Below, one piece after another: positions 1-6,347 of a DNA stretch of 9,819 nt. Within the stretch, counting starts at the first letter, position 1. Every line of letters starts with the position of its first letter. Location of the stretch: assembly GCA_036554605.1 (NCBI GenBank), contig DATBMY010000110.1, positions 1-9,819 of the forward strand, written 5' to 3'. The notes beneath the pieces were generated by a model. It saw only the letters and a list, made by a program, of their open reading frames with translations. It was not told the origin of the DNA and searched no databases. Both the position numbers and the translations under genes were made by a program. The stretch is from DATBMY01 sp036554605 (GTDB lineage Bacteria; Acidobacteriota; Blastocatellia; UBA7656).

Positions 1-2
1 TC

Positions 3-740
3 GACGCGTTCAACATTGATTTCGGCAACTTCCTCGACAATGTCACCTACGCCACGGTCATAGATCTCGTAGGGAAGTACCAGTTAGAGATGCAACAGGT
101 CTTCAGCTACGCGCCGATGGCCCGAAGCATGGGGCCGATGCTTCAAGAAGAGGCGTTTCACCTTGGCAGCGGACGGACCCTGCTAAAGGAGATCGGACAG
201 ATGGCCGCGCGCGGCCAAGGTGATTACAGCATAGATGATATGCAGCGCGCCTTAAATCTCTGGATCCCGCGCGGGCTTGAGATGTTCGGCAACGAGCGCG
301 GCGGCGAGACGGCCGTCACGTTCGGATTCAAGGACAAGACTAACGGTACAGCGCAGGGCGAATACATCGAAGAGGTCCGCGGCGTTGTCCGAAATACAAA
401 TATCGCGATGCTGCAGGAGCGCATAACTTCTATAAGCCGCCCCGACGCGCATGAAATCCTCGATGAAATCGAGCGTAGCGGCGACCCGAAGCGCGGCATC
501 AAGCCCGAAGAGATCCTGCATATGCCTGATCCGAAGTTTTTCCGCAAGCGCGGGCTTGACGAATTCATGTTCCAGCCCTTTGACGTGAAGGGCCAGCTTT
601 TGACAGAAGGCGGGAAGCCTCTTTCGCATGAGGGCTACCTGAGCTATCTGGTAAGCGTGCTCCCGCAGAGCTTTATCGGCAGCCGCGAGTACAATAAGTA
701 CGTCGAGCAGAGGCGCGAGTTTTTCGAGGGTAAGCAGTAA
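3..740 (+). CDS. PaaA/BoxB-like di-iron oxygenase subunit (ferritin fold), 5' partial
   Basis: The frame is open from the first bases to the TAA at 738-740, so about 245 C-terminal residues are visible and the true start lies outside the window. Counting from base 3, residues 21-28 (D-x-x-G-K-Y-Q-L) followed by Y36-A-P-M-A-R and E50-A-F-H53 match the second iron-binding helix pair of the phenylacetate-CoA epoxidase PaaA / benzoyl-CoA epoxidase BoxB family. In that family an E-x-x-H motif supplies di-iron ligands. The following segment L-N-L-W-I-P-R-G-L-E-M-F-G resembles PaaA's N-R-F-W-W-P-A-L-M-M-F-G. Members use O2 to epoxidise aromatic-ring CoA thioesters, usually with a reductase partner in the cytoplasm. 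The D-x-x-GK-x-Q block looks closer to BoxB than PaaA. No other paa or box gene is visible, so the substrate is undetermined. The N-terminal iron ligands cannot be checked here. Confidence 0.72.
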   Translation, partial: DAFNIDFGNFLDNVTYATVIDLVGKYQLEMQQVFSYAPMARSMGPMLQEEAFHLGSGRTLLKEIGQMAARGQGDYSIDDMQRALNLWIPRGLEMFGNERGGETAVTFGFKDKTNGTAQGEYIEEVRGVVRNTNIAMLQERITSISRPDAHEILDEIERSGDPKRGIKPEEILHMPDPKFFRKRGLDEFMFQPFDVKGQLLTEGGKPLSHEGYLSYLVSVLPQSFIGSREYNKYVEQRREFFEGKQ

Positions 741-759
741 CTATCGCGCCAGGCGCGAC

Positions 760-793
760 AAGAAAGGCGGCCTTGATGGCCGCCTTTCTTTTT
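760..793 (+). terminator. Intrinsic terminator after the oxygenase gene
   Basis: A perfect 12-bp stem (AGAAAGGCGGCC at 761-772 with GGCCGCCTTTCT at 778-789) encloses the 5-nt loop TTGAT. One more A-T pair (760/790) and a short T run (790-793) follow. It lies 20 nt after the oxygenase stop, so it should end that transcript and separate it from the MFS gene. The A-rich left flank could also give some activity on the opposite strand. Confidence 0.88.
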
Positions 794-881
794 GGAGGGG
801 CTGTTTTCACAATGGACAAAGCGGGCTTGTTGCAAGGCGGCACGCTTTGATGCTATCGTCTCGCATTCTTTCGTCTCTATT

Positions 882-888
882 AAGGAGA
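882..888 (+). promoter_or_regulatory. Shine-Dalgarno that fixes the MFS start
   Basis: AAGGAGA is a near-perfect anti-16S complement placed six bases before GTG 895. The upstream in-frame TTG 847 and ATG 850 have no comparable site, so this element decides the start. Confidence 0.75.
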
Positions 889-894
889 TACATA

Positions 895-2058
895 GTGGAC
901 CGGGCGAAGGCATTCTTAACGATATATGCGGCCGTAGTAGTCAGCTATTTGGGAGTAGGGCTTGTCGCGCCGCTGATAGCCATCGTGCTTGAAAAGCATG
1001 GCGAAAGCCCATTCCTGATTGGCCTCATAGGCACGACCATGTTCGCTGCCTTCACCTTCGCCTCATTTCCCATCGGGGCGATGACCGATCGAGTCGGCCC
1101 AAAACCGATTCTGATCGGCGGGCTGATAGTCTATGGCGCTTCGATAGCCCTGTTCGCAATGATCCAGGAGACGTGGCTCTTTTTTCTGGCAAGGGCGATT
1201 GAAGGGGTGGGAGCGGCAGCGGTTTCCGTTGCCGTTGAAACTATGATAAGCCGGATGAGCGAGCCACACGAGAGGGCCAGGCGCATGAGCTACTATGCGC
1301 TGTCGGTCGGGCTGGGATGGGCAGCGGGGCCGCTCACGGGAACTGTGCTGTTCGACGTGCGCCCATGGCTACCCTTCATCGCCTGCTTTGTATTCAGCAT
1401 GGTCTCGGCAATACTGGTGGCGGGGTTTGTCCCGAAAACGGACTCCGAGATTCACCACCACGAAAGTCTCGCGAGCGGTATTTCGCTACAGATGGCGGTC
1501 CCTATGTCGGCGGGGGCATTATATGGTTATCTGATGTCTTCGCTCGTTACCCTCATTCCGATATACATGGGAAACCGAGGAATTGAAAAGACGCGGATGG
1601 GTGTAATAATCACGGCCGTCATAATGGGCGTGTTGATAAGCCAGGTGCCGCTGGGCAAGGCAGCCGACCATTTTGGAAAGCGCAAGACGCTGCTGTTTTG
1701 CACGTCGATTCTTGCCGTGGTCTTTTATGTCATGGCCATTTATGATGATTGGCGAATATTTATAGTTACAGGGGCGCTGGCTGGCGCGCTCGCCGGCAGC
1801 CTTTATCCAATCGGGCTTGCGATCATCGGCGGCATAGTCAGGAAGGAGAAGCTCGGCGCGGCCAACTCTCTCTTCTCGCTTTGCTTCGGACTGGGAAGTC
1901 TGACGGGCCCGGCCCTCTCCGGGTATGCTATGGAGAATTTTAGCGACAGGTGGCTCTTTTACTTGCCGGCAGCACTTACCGCGGCATTTGTTACCGGCTT
2001 CGTCGCGTTTTATGGCAAGGTCGCGCCCCGAAGAAGGGCGGCCGCCCAGGATACATAG
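895..2058 (+). CDS. MFS transporter, 12 membrane segments, probable drug/metabolite efflux
   Basis: From a GTG at 895 the protein has 387 residues, normal for a 12-helix major facilitator. It is almost entirely hydrophobic helices. The loop between helices 2 and 3 carries the MFS motif A as G61-A-M-T-D-R-V-G-P-K70. Helix 5 has L-G-W-A-A-G-P-L-T-G with GP at 145-146, resembling motif C, which is typical of proton-coupled antiporters. A histidine-rich central loop (E-I-H-H-H-E) joins the two six-helix halves. I choose GTG 895 because AAGGAGA (882-888) sits six bases upstream and because the protein then begins directly before helix 1. A longer frame from TTG 847 or ATG 850 adds a short basic leader without a clear Shine-Dalgarno. 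The substrate cannot be told from sequence. The gene stands alone, with a terminator before it and a 357-bp gap after it. Confidence 0.85.
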   Translation: MDRAKAFLTIYAAVVVSYLGVGLVAPLIAIVLEKHGESPFLIGLIGTTMFAAFTFASFPIGAMTDRVGPKPILIGGLIVYGASIALFAMIQETWLFFLARAIEGVGAAAVSVAVETMISRMSEPHERARRMSYYALSVGLGWAAGPLTGTVLFDVRPWLPFIACFVFSMVSAILVAGFVPKTDSEIHHHESLASGISLQMAVPMSAGALYGYLMSSLVTLIPIYMGNRGIEKTRMGVIITAVIMGVLISQVPLGKAADHFGKRKTLLFCTSILAVVFYVMAIYDDWRIFIVTGALAGALAGSLYPIGLAIIGGIVRKEKLGAANSLFSLCFGLGSLTGPALSGYAMENFSDRWLFYLPAALTAAFVTGFVAFYGKVAPRRRAAAQDT

Positions 2059-2415
2059 CAACGATCTATGGTAAGTTTCAGGACACTTCCGCCTATTCGG
2101 CTACCGTAACTGAGTTATTATCCTCATTTTTCTAACTTTCTTGCCTTTCAGGTTTTCCATGCAACTCTGGTTTTTTTTGTGTGAGGCATCACTGAGCAAG
2201 CAAGCCCCGTGCTGTTGTATGATAATTATGGACCCATCATACTGATTCTGCTAGAAAGTAGAGCAATAAAGGCCTGAAGTATTACGAACCACTTCAAGGT
2301 CAAAATGAGTTGAAAAGCAGCTGTACAGGGGGAACAACTCAGAAAGTAGAAAGCTCTACCCAGCTATTACAGGCTGCCGTCGACTGCCGCTACATGAAGA
2401 CGCGTAGCTCCAGCA
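2059..2415. other. Gene-free gap, AT-richer, with several inverted repeats
   Basis: No convincing coding frame is present in these 357 bases, which are visibly richer in A and T than the flanking genes. Small dyads are visible. GTGA-N4-TCAC lies at 2181-2192. GTATGAT/ATCATAC is at 2217-2223 and 2236-2242. A ten-pair hairpin with one bulged A spans 2271-2301. GTAGA-N4-TCTAC lies at 2346-2359. The decamer AGAAAGTAGA occurs twice, at 2253-2262 and 2341-2350. A run of eight T at 2171-2178 follows only a very weak stem, so I do not call a terminator for the MFS gene. The gap presumably holds the promoter and leader of the Crp/Fnr gene, but no clear -35/-10 pair could be fixed. Confidence 0.55.
2271..2301 (+). 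repeat. Hairpin in the leader region of the Crp/Fnr gene
   Basis: Left arm GGCCTGAAGT (2271-2280) pairs with ACTTCAAGGTC (2291-2301) around a 10-nt loop, with one bulged A and one G-T wobble. No U-run follows, so it is not an intrinsic terminator. It could be a leader stem, part of a small RNA, or an operator. Confidence 0.4.
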
Positions 2416-3255
2416 ATGAATAATACTCCCTGGGTGAAAGAGGATATCAAATTGGGTTTGAGTGCAAGTAGAAGCGACGCAGGTGGGGAGCGCAACTCTC
2501 CCGCAATCAAGAAAACCAGGATTTCCAAGGCAAAGAAGAGACGCAGGACAAAAGGGCCGAGCGAAAAGATACGCTCGCTGGCTGCGATAAGCCTGGCTCA
2601 TAAAGTCGGATACCTGAAGCTCAGCGATCTCATTGGTCAAGACAACCGCGAGCTTGAGGCATTCATAAACGAGCGGCTTCCTCGCCGGACGTTTAAAGAA
2701 GGCGAGACGCTTTACCCTTCGAACGTGAAGGGCCCGGTCCTTTTTTTGATCAAGAGCGGCAGCGTCAACGTAACCCGCCCGTCGGCGCGCGGCCAGTTCT
2801 ATGATGTGAAGAGTCTGGAAGAAGGCACGATCTTCGGCGAGATGCCTTCGCTCGGGCAGACTATGCTCGGCGCGCAGGCAATAGCGGCCGAGACGACGAA
2901 GGTGGTCCTTATTAACGGGACCGACTTCGAGAAGCTTATCAATCTCTCGCCCTCCGTAGCGCTAAACATGGTCCGGCAGATCGGGCCGCGCCTGGTCGAG
3001 GCCGAGCGCCGGCACGAGCAGGCCGCATTCCAACCCGTTACTTCGCGGCTTGCTTCGCTGCTCAACAAACTGGCGACCAAGAACCGTGAAGTGGTCGGCT
3101 ACACCCATCAGGAGATGGCCGATATGCTCGGCGTCTATAGAGAGACTGTCACCAACGCCATTGCCGAGCTTAAACAGGACCGTCTCATCAAGGTGGGTCG
3201 CAAGAGGATAGTGCTGCTCGATCAAGAAGGTCTTCGCAAGATCGAAGCTATATAG
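2416..3255 (+). CDS. Crp/Fnr-family transcription regulator with long basic N-terminal extension
   Basis: The 279-residue product has a cyclic-nucleotide-binding-like beta roll (about 78-175), a dimer helix (about 176-205) and a C-terminal winged helix (about 206-275). The recognition region is Y229-T-H-Q-E-M-A-D-M-L-G-V-Y-R-E-T-V-T, with the R-E-T-V signature of Crp/Fnr factors. The phosphate cassette reads F-G-E-M-P-S-L-G-Q-T-M-L-G-A-Q and lacks the Arg-Ser pair that holds cAMP in E. coli CRP, so cAMP binding is unlikely. There is no cysteine, which rules out an FNR-type Fe-S cluster. About 75 residues precede the sensor domain, including the basic stretch 32-46 (KKTRISKAKKRRRTK), longer than usual for the family. 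ATG 2416 has no good Shine-Dalgarno; an in-frame TTG at 2452 preceded by GAGGA (2440-2444) is an alternative that still keeps the basic stretch. The heme cluster begins 72 bases downstream, which makes it a candidate target. The ligand is unknown. Confidence 0.88.
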   Translation: MNNTPWVKEDIKLGLSASRSDAGGERNSPAIKKTRISKAKKRRRTKGPSEKIRSLAAISLAHKVGYLKLSDLIGQDNRELEAFINERLPRRTFKEGETLYPSNVKGPVLFLIKSGSVNVTRPSARGQFYDVKSLEEGTIFGEMPSLGQTMLGAQAIAAETTKVVLINGTDFEKLINLSPSVALNMVRQIGPRLVEAERRHEQAAFQPVTSRLASLLNKLATKNREVVGYTHQEMADMLGVYRETVTNAIAELKQDRLIKVGRKRIVLLDQEGLRKIEAI

Positions 3256-3264
3256 CGCGGTTTA

Positions 3265-3294
3265 TTGCTTACGGGGCCGATTCGCAGGTAGAAT
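3265..3294 (+). promoter_or_regulatory. Possible promoter of the heme cluster
   Basis: TTGCTT (3265-3270) and TAGAAT (3289-3294) are separated by 18 bases and lie just after the Crp/Fnr stop codon. The -10 matches five of six consensus bases and the -35 only three. If used, transcription would begin near 3301, some 25 bases before the ccsA/hemX-like start. Read-through from the regulator gene is equally possible, since no terminator separates them. Confidence 0.3.
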
Positions 3295-3326
3295 TACAAG
3301 GCTGGAATCACTCGCGGAGTCGGCCC
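3274..3326 (+). repeat. Inverted repeat just before the ccsA/hemX-like start
   Basis: GGGCCGA (3274-3280) and TCGGCCC (3320-3326) are exact inverse copies. The right copy lies between the GGAG Shine-Dalgarno (3316-3319) and the ATG at 3328. In a transcript that covers both arms, pairing could hide the ribosome site. With the start site guessed from the -10 at 3289, the left arm would instead lie in the promoter spacer, and the pair might be a protein site. Confidence 0.4.
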
Positions 3327-3327
3327 T

Positions 3328-4134
3328 ATGGAAATCCTCTGGATCGTGGTTTTGTTGGGTTACGCCCTGAGCGTGGCCCAGTCTATTTTTGCGCTGACCA
3401 CAAAGCGGCCAGCCCTCGAAAAAGCGGCGCTCGGCGTGCTCGCCGTCTCCTTCGGCGCGCACACGAGCTGGCTGCTGTTGCGCGGGATAGAGACCGGCCG
3501 ATGCCCTATCACGGGGCAGCAGGAGATGTGGGCTTTCCTCTCCTGGTGCCTTGTCATTACATATCTGGTCGCTACAAGGTGGTATCGCGCCGCCGCCCTC
3601 AAGACATTCATACTGCCCATAGTCCTGGTCCTTTCGACCATAGCCGCCATCTCTCCCGAGGGCGATAACTTTATCGCCGCCCAGAATAAGCCGCTTGAGA
3701 ACACTCTGCTGACCATACACGTCGGGCTAATACTCCTGTCATACGCGGCTTTTTTTGTGGCCTTCGGCGCGGGCCTGATGTACATAATTCAGGAACGTGA
3801 GCTTAAGCAGAAGCGGCTCAGGACTTTTCTCTTTAAGATGCCTTCGCTCGGCACCTGCGACGCTATAAGCTCTCATTCTATGGCCATCGGATTCGGGCTG
3901 CTTACGCTCGGCATACTGGGCGGCCTGTGGTATTCGCACGTGCGCCTGGGGATTTACTGGCAAAACGGGCCTTTGGAAATCTTCTCCGTCGTAACCTGGG
4001 TAGTCTACCTTTTCCTTATACAGACGCGCATCAACGGCGGGTGGAGCGGGAGGACATCCGCGCTCGCCTCTATAGTCAGTTTTCTGATAGTAATTTGCAG
4101 CCTGGTCGGCGTTCGCTTCATCGGACACGCATAG
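3328..4134 (+). CDS. CcsA/HemX-like cytochrome c assembly membrane protein
   Basis: The 268-residue product is an integral membrane protein with about eight hydrophobic helices, in the CcsA/ResC/HemX family. Histidines at 45 (G-A-H-T-S-W), 131 (I-H-V-G-L) and 183 (S-S-H-S-M) fall where the family has conserved, often heme-binding, histidines. P60-I-T-G-Q-Q-E-M-W-A-F-L-S-W fits the family's conserved P-x-x-x-x-x-E-x-x-x-F-x-x-W block. The later region W201-Y-S-H-x-x-x-G-I-Y-W corresponds to the tail of the tryptophan-rich (WWD) part, but the usual W-D-P-K-E is degenerate (W-Q-N-G-P-L-E). That degeneracy and the position directly before hemA favour a HemX-like role over a full CcsA heme handler. 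In Bacillus subtilis, HemX lies beside hemA and affects HemA levels. GGAG at 3316-3319 precedes the ATG by eight bases. The stop TAG abuts the hemA ATG with no gap, implying coupled translation. Confidence 0.82.
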   Translation: MEILWIVVLLGYALSVAQSIFALTTKRPALEKAALGVLAVSFGAHTSWLLLRGIETGRCPITGQQEMWAFLSWCLVITYLVATRWYRAAALKTFILPIVLVLSTIAAISPEGDNFIAAQNKPLENTLLTIHVGLILLSYAAFFVAFGAGLMYIIQERELKQKRLRTFLFKMPSLGTCDAISSHSMAIGFGLLTLGILGGLWYSHVRLGIYWQNGPLEIFSVVTWVVYLFLIQTRINGGWSGRTSALASIVSFLIVICSLVGVRFIGHA

Positions 4135-5403
4135 ATGAACATTGTACTCATAGGTCTGAGTCATAAGACGGCGCCGCTGGAGATGCGCGAGCGGCTGGCC
4201 TTTAATCAATCGCTGCTGACGGAAGCGCTCGGTCAGCTCGTCGACCAGCAGACCCTTGATGAAGGGATAATAGTCTCTACCTGCAATCGCGTCGAACTGG
4301 TCGCCTCGTCGGCTTCGGGACCCGAGAGCGGGCTGCACCGGCTGGAAGATTTCCTATGCGATTTTCATAATCTACAGCCCGGCGCTTTAAACGGCCACCT
4401 TTATCGCCACACGGATTCGGCCGCCATCAAACATCTTTTCCGCGTCGCCTCAAGTCTCGATTCCATGGTGGTCGGAGAGTCGCAGATTCTGGGACAGGTC
4501 AAAGAGGCTTATCAGCATGCCATAAACGCTGGCACCGTGGGACGGGTCCTGAGCCAGCTCATGCACCGGGCAATATCTGTCGCAAAGCGCGTGCGCACGG
4601 AGACGGGCGTGGCGCAAAATCCGGTTTCCGTCAGCTCCGTCGCCGTAGAGCTCGCGAGAAAAATCTTCGACGATCTCACTGATAAGACCGTGTTGCTGGT
4701 CGGCGCGGGTGAGATGGGCGAGCTTGCCGCGCGCAGCCTTATCGAAGCAGGAACGAATAAGCTTATAGTGACCAATCGCACGGCCGAGCGCGCCGAAGAG
4801 ATCGCGAGCAAATATGGTGGCGGGGCGATAACCTTTGAAGCTTTTTACGACGTGCTTCCTTCGGCCGACATAGTCCTCTGCTCTACCGGCGCGCCGGATT
4901 ACGTCATCAGACCGGCCGAGACCGCCCGCGCGCTCAAGTCTCGCAGGAAAGGCCCCGTCTTATTCGTTGACATATCCGTCCCGCGCAATGTCGATCCGAA
5001 GATCAGCGACCTCGACAACGCTTTCCTGTTTGACGTCGACGACCTTGAGCAAGTCATACAGGCCAATCTCCGCGAGCGCCATCGGGAAGCGCAGGTTGCC
5101 GAGACATTAATAGAAGCCGAGGTCGAGAATTTCATCAAGCAGCTCCGCTCCATCGACATAGGCCCGGCCGTGCAAGAGGTAAAGCAGATGCTCGGGCAGA
5201 TGGCGCTCGGCGAATTCAAGCGCAACCGCAAGCGGCTGGGACCGCTCACGAGCGAGCAAGAGACGGCCATTCAGGACGTGCTGATCCCAGCGCTCGTAAA
5301 CAAGCTTTCACACCCCGTCATCGTCCACCTGCGCAACGCCGCGCGTGACGGCAACTCTACCGAAGTGCTTGAAGAGCTGCGCAAGATGATACGCGTAGAA
5401 TGA
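4135..5403 (+). CDS. hemA: Glutamyl-tRNA reductase
   Basis: HemA uses NADPH to reduce glutamyl-tRNA(Glu) to glutamate-1-semialdehyde, the first committed step of C5-pathway tetrapyrrole synthesis in the cytoplasm. The 422-residue length is typical. The N-terminal domain opens with I-G-L-S-H-K-T-A-P-L-E-x-R-E and carries the catalytic cysteine C50 in S-T-C-N-R-V-E. The signature M-V-V-G-E-S-Q-I-L-G-Q-V-K occurs at about 111-123. The NADPH-binding Rossmann domain has L-V-G-A-G-E-M-G at 188-195, followed by V-T-N-R-T at 212-216. The C-terminal helical dimerisation domain ends in an intact L-x-x-L-R-K-M. No key residue is missing. The ATG follows the preceding stop with zero spacing and has no strong Shine-Dalgarno, consistent with coupled translation. 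Confidence 0.97.
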   Translation: MNIVLIGLSHKTAPLEMRERLAFNQSLLTEALGQLVDQQTLDEGIIVSTCNRVELVASSASGPESGLHRLEDFLCDFHNLQPGALNGHLYRHTDSAAIKHLFRVASSLDSMVVGESQILGQVKEAYQHAINAGTVGRVLSQLMHRAISVAKRVRTETGVAQNPVSVSSVAVELARKIFDDLTDKTVLLVGAGEMGELAARSLIEAGTNKLIVTNRTAERAEEIASKYGGGAITFEAFYDVLPSADIVLCSTGAPDYVIRPAETARALKSRRKGPVLFVDISVPRNVDPKISDLDNAFLFDVDDLEQVIQANLRERHREAQVAETLIEAEVENFIKQLRSIDIGPAVQEVKQMLGQMALGEFKRNRKRLGPLTSEQETAIQDVLIPALVNKLSHPVIVHLRNAARDGNSTEVLEELRKMIRVE

Positions 5404-5419
5404 AGTGGGAAGGAATAAC

Positions 5420-6346
5420 TTGAACCGGAAAGTTGTCATAGGAACGCGAGGCAGCCAGCTGGCGCTCTGGCAGACCAACTGGGTTAAGCGGGAGATTGAA
5501 CGACACCATCCCGGCCTTGAGATTGAAGTCGTGGTCATATCGACCAAAGGTGACCGGGTGCTCGACGTGTCGTTGCCGAAGCTTGGCGAACAAGGAAAGG
5601 GACTCTTTACCAAGGAGCTTGAAGAAGCCATCATCGAAAGCCGCATAGACCTCGCGGTTCACAGCCTTAAGGACCTGCCTACGGAGCTGCCCGCCGGCCT
5701 CCACGTCGGAGCAATATGCGAGCGAGAAGACGTGCGCGATGCGCTGGTCGCGCGAAGCGGCATAAGCTCTTTTGAAGAAATCCCCCGCGGGGCGCTCATA
5801 GGCACGAGCAGCCTGCGCCGCCAGGCGCAAATCCGCGCCTTGAGACCTGACCTGCGCATAGAGCCCATTCGCGGCAACGTCGACACTCGCCTTCGCAAGC
5901 TTGATGAAGGAGCATTCGACGCCATAATACTCGCCTCGGCCGGTCTGCACAGGCTGGGCTACGCCGGGCGCATTACGGAGCATCTGAGTCTCGATCTTGT
6001 GCTGTCGGCCGTCGGACAGGGCGCGCTTGCGATTGAGACGCGCGCCGCCGATGAAGTGATAAACGCGCTTGTTCGCAAAATAGATCACGAGCAGACGCGC
6101 CTTGAGTGTACGGCCGAGCGCGCATTCTTGAAAGGGCTCGGCGGCGGCTGCCTGGTACCCATAGCGGCTCACGCGGTCACCGGTGACGGGACACTGAAGC
6201 TCTCCGGACTTGTGGCAAGCCCAGACGGGTCGGAGATTGTGCGCGGCCAGGTAGAAGGCGATTCGACGAGCGCCGAGTTGCTGGGCGAGGAGATGGCGGC
6301 GCGATTGCTCGCAAGGGGCGCGGCCCAGTTGCTCTCGCGCAGTTAA
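5420..6346 (+). CDS. hemC: Hydroxymethylbilane synthase (porphobilinogen deaminase)
   Basis: HemC joins four porphobilinogen units into hydroxymethylbilane, using a dipyrromethane cofactor. With the TTG start at 5420 the protein has 308 residues, the usual size. It opens with V-V-I-G-T-R-G-S-Q-L-A-L-W-Q. The catalytic aspartate is D85 in V-H-S-L-K-D-L-P-T. Substrate-binding arginines lie in G-T-S-S-L-R-R-Q-A-Q (128-137) and R-G-N-V-D-T-R (151-157). The cofactor cysteine is C244 in G-L-G-G-G-C-L-V-P. I prefer TTG 5420 because GGAAGGA (5408-5414) lies five bases upstream. A GTG at 5405, two bases after the hemA stop, is in frame and would add five residues. Either way hemC is co-transcribed with hemA. 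No hemD or hemB follows; the sense-strand cluster ends here against a convergent gene. Confidence 0.96.
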   Translation: MNRKVVIGTRGSQLALWQTNWVKREIERHHPGLEIEVVVISTKGDRVLDVSLPKLGEQGKGLFTKELEEAIIESRIDLAVHSLKDLPTELPAGLHVGAICEREDVRDALVARSGISSFEEIPRGALIGTSSLRRQAQIRALRPDLRIEPIRGNVDTRLRKLDEGAFDAIILASAGLHRLGYAGRITEHLSLDLVLSAVGQGALAIETRAADEVINALVRKIDHEQTRLECTAERAFLKGLGGGCLVPIAAHAVTGDGTLKLSGLVASPDGSEIVRGQVEGDSTSAELLGEEMAARLLARGAAQLLSRS

Positions 6347-6347
6347 C

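Noticed and set aside
830..859. TTGCAA and TATCGT as a promoter for the MFS gene
   Set aside because: The -10 is poor and the spacing is 18; too weak to call, although a promoter must lie somewhere between 794 and 880.
847..894. Upstream extension of the MFS protein from TTG 847 or ATG 850
   Set aside because: There is no ribosome site for it, while GTG 895 has an excellent one and places helix 1 at the N-terminus.
2071..2151. GTAAGT, then CTAAC, a pyrimidine tract and CAG, looking like a spliceosomal intron
   Set aside because: All genes here are bacterial with intact frames, and the pattern lies in non-coding DNA after a stop codon; AT-rich chance similarity.
2155..2178. Eight-T run after a CCA...TGG dyad as a terminator for the MFS gene
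   Set aside because: The stem is only three base pairs, too weak for an intrinsic terminator.
3739..4338. Open frame antisense to the ccsA/hemX-hemA junction
   Set aside because: Both sense genes are intact family members; the antisense product is low-complexity and unlike any protein I know.
5357..6172. Long open frame antisense to hemC
   Set aside because: It mirrors a fully conserved hemC, its translation shows no recognisable motif, and such antisense frames are common in GC-rich genes.
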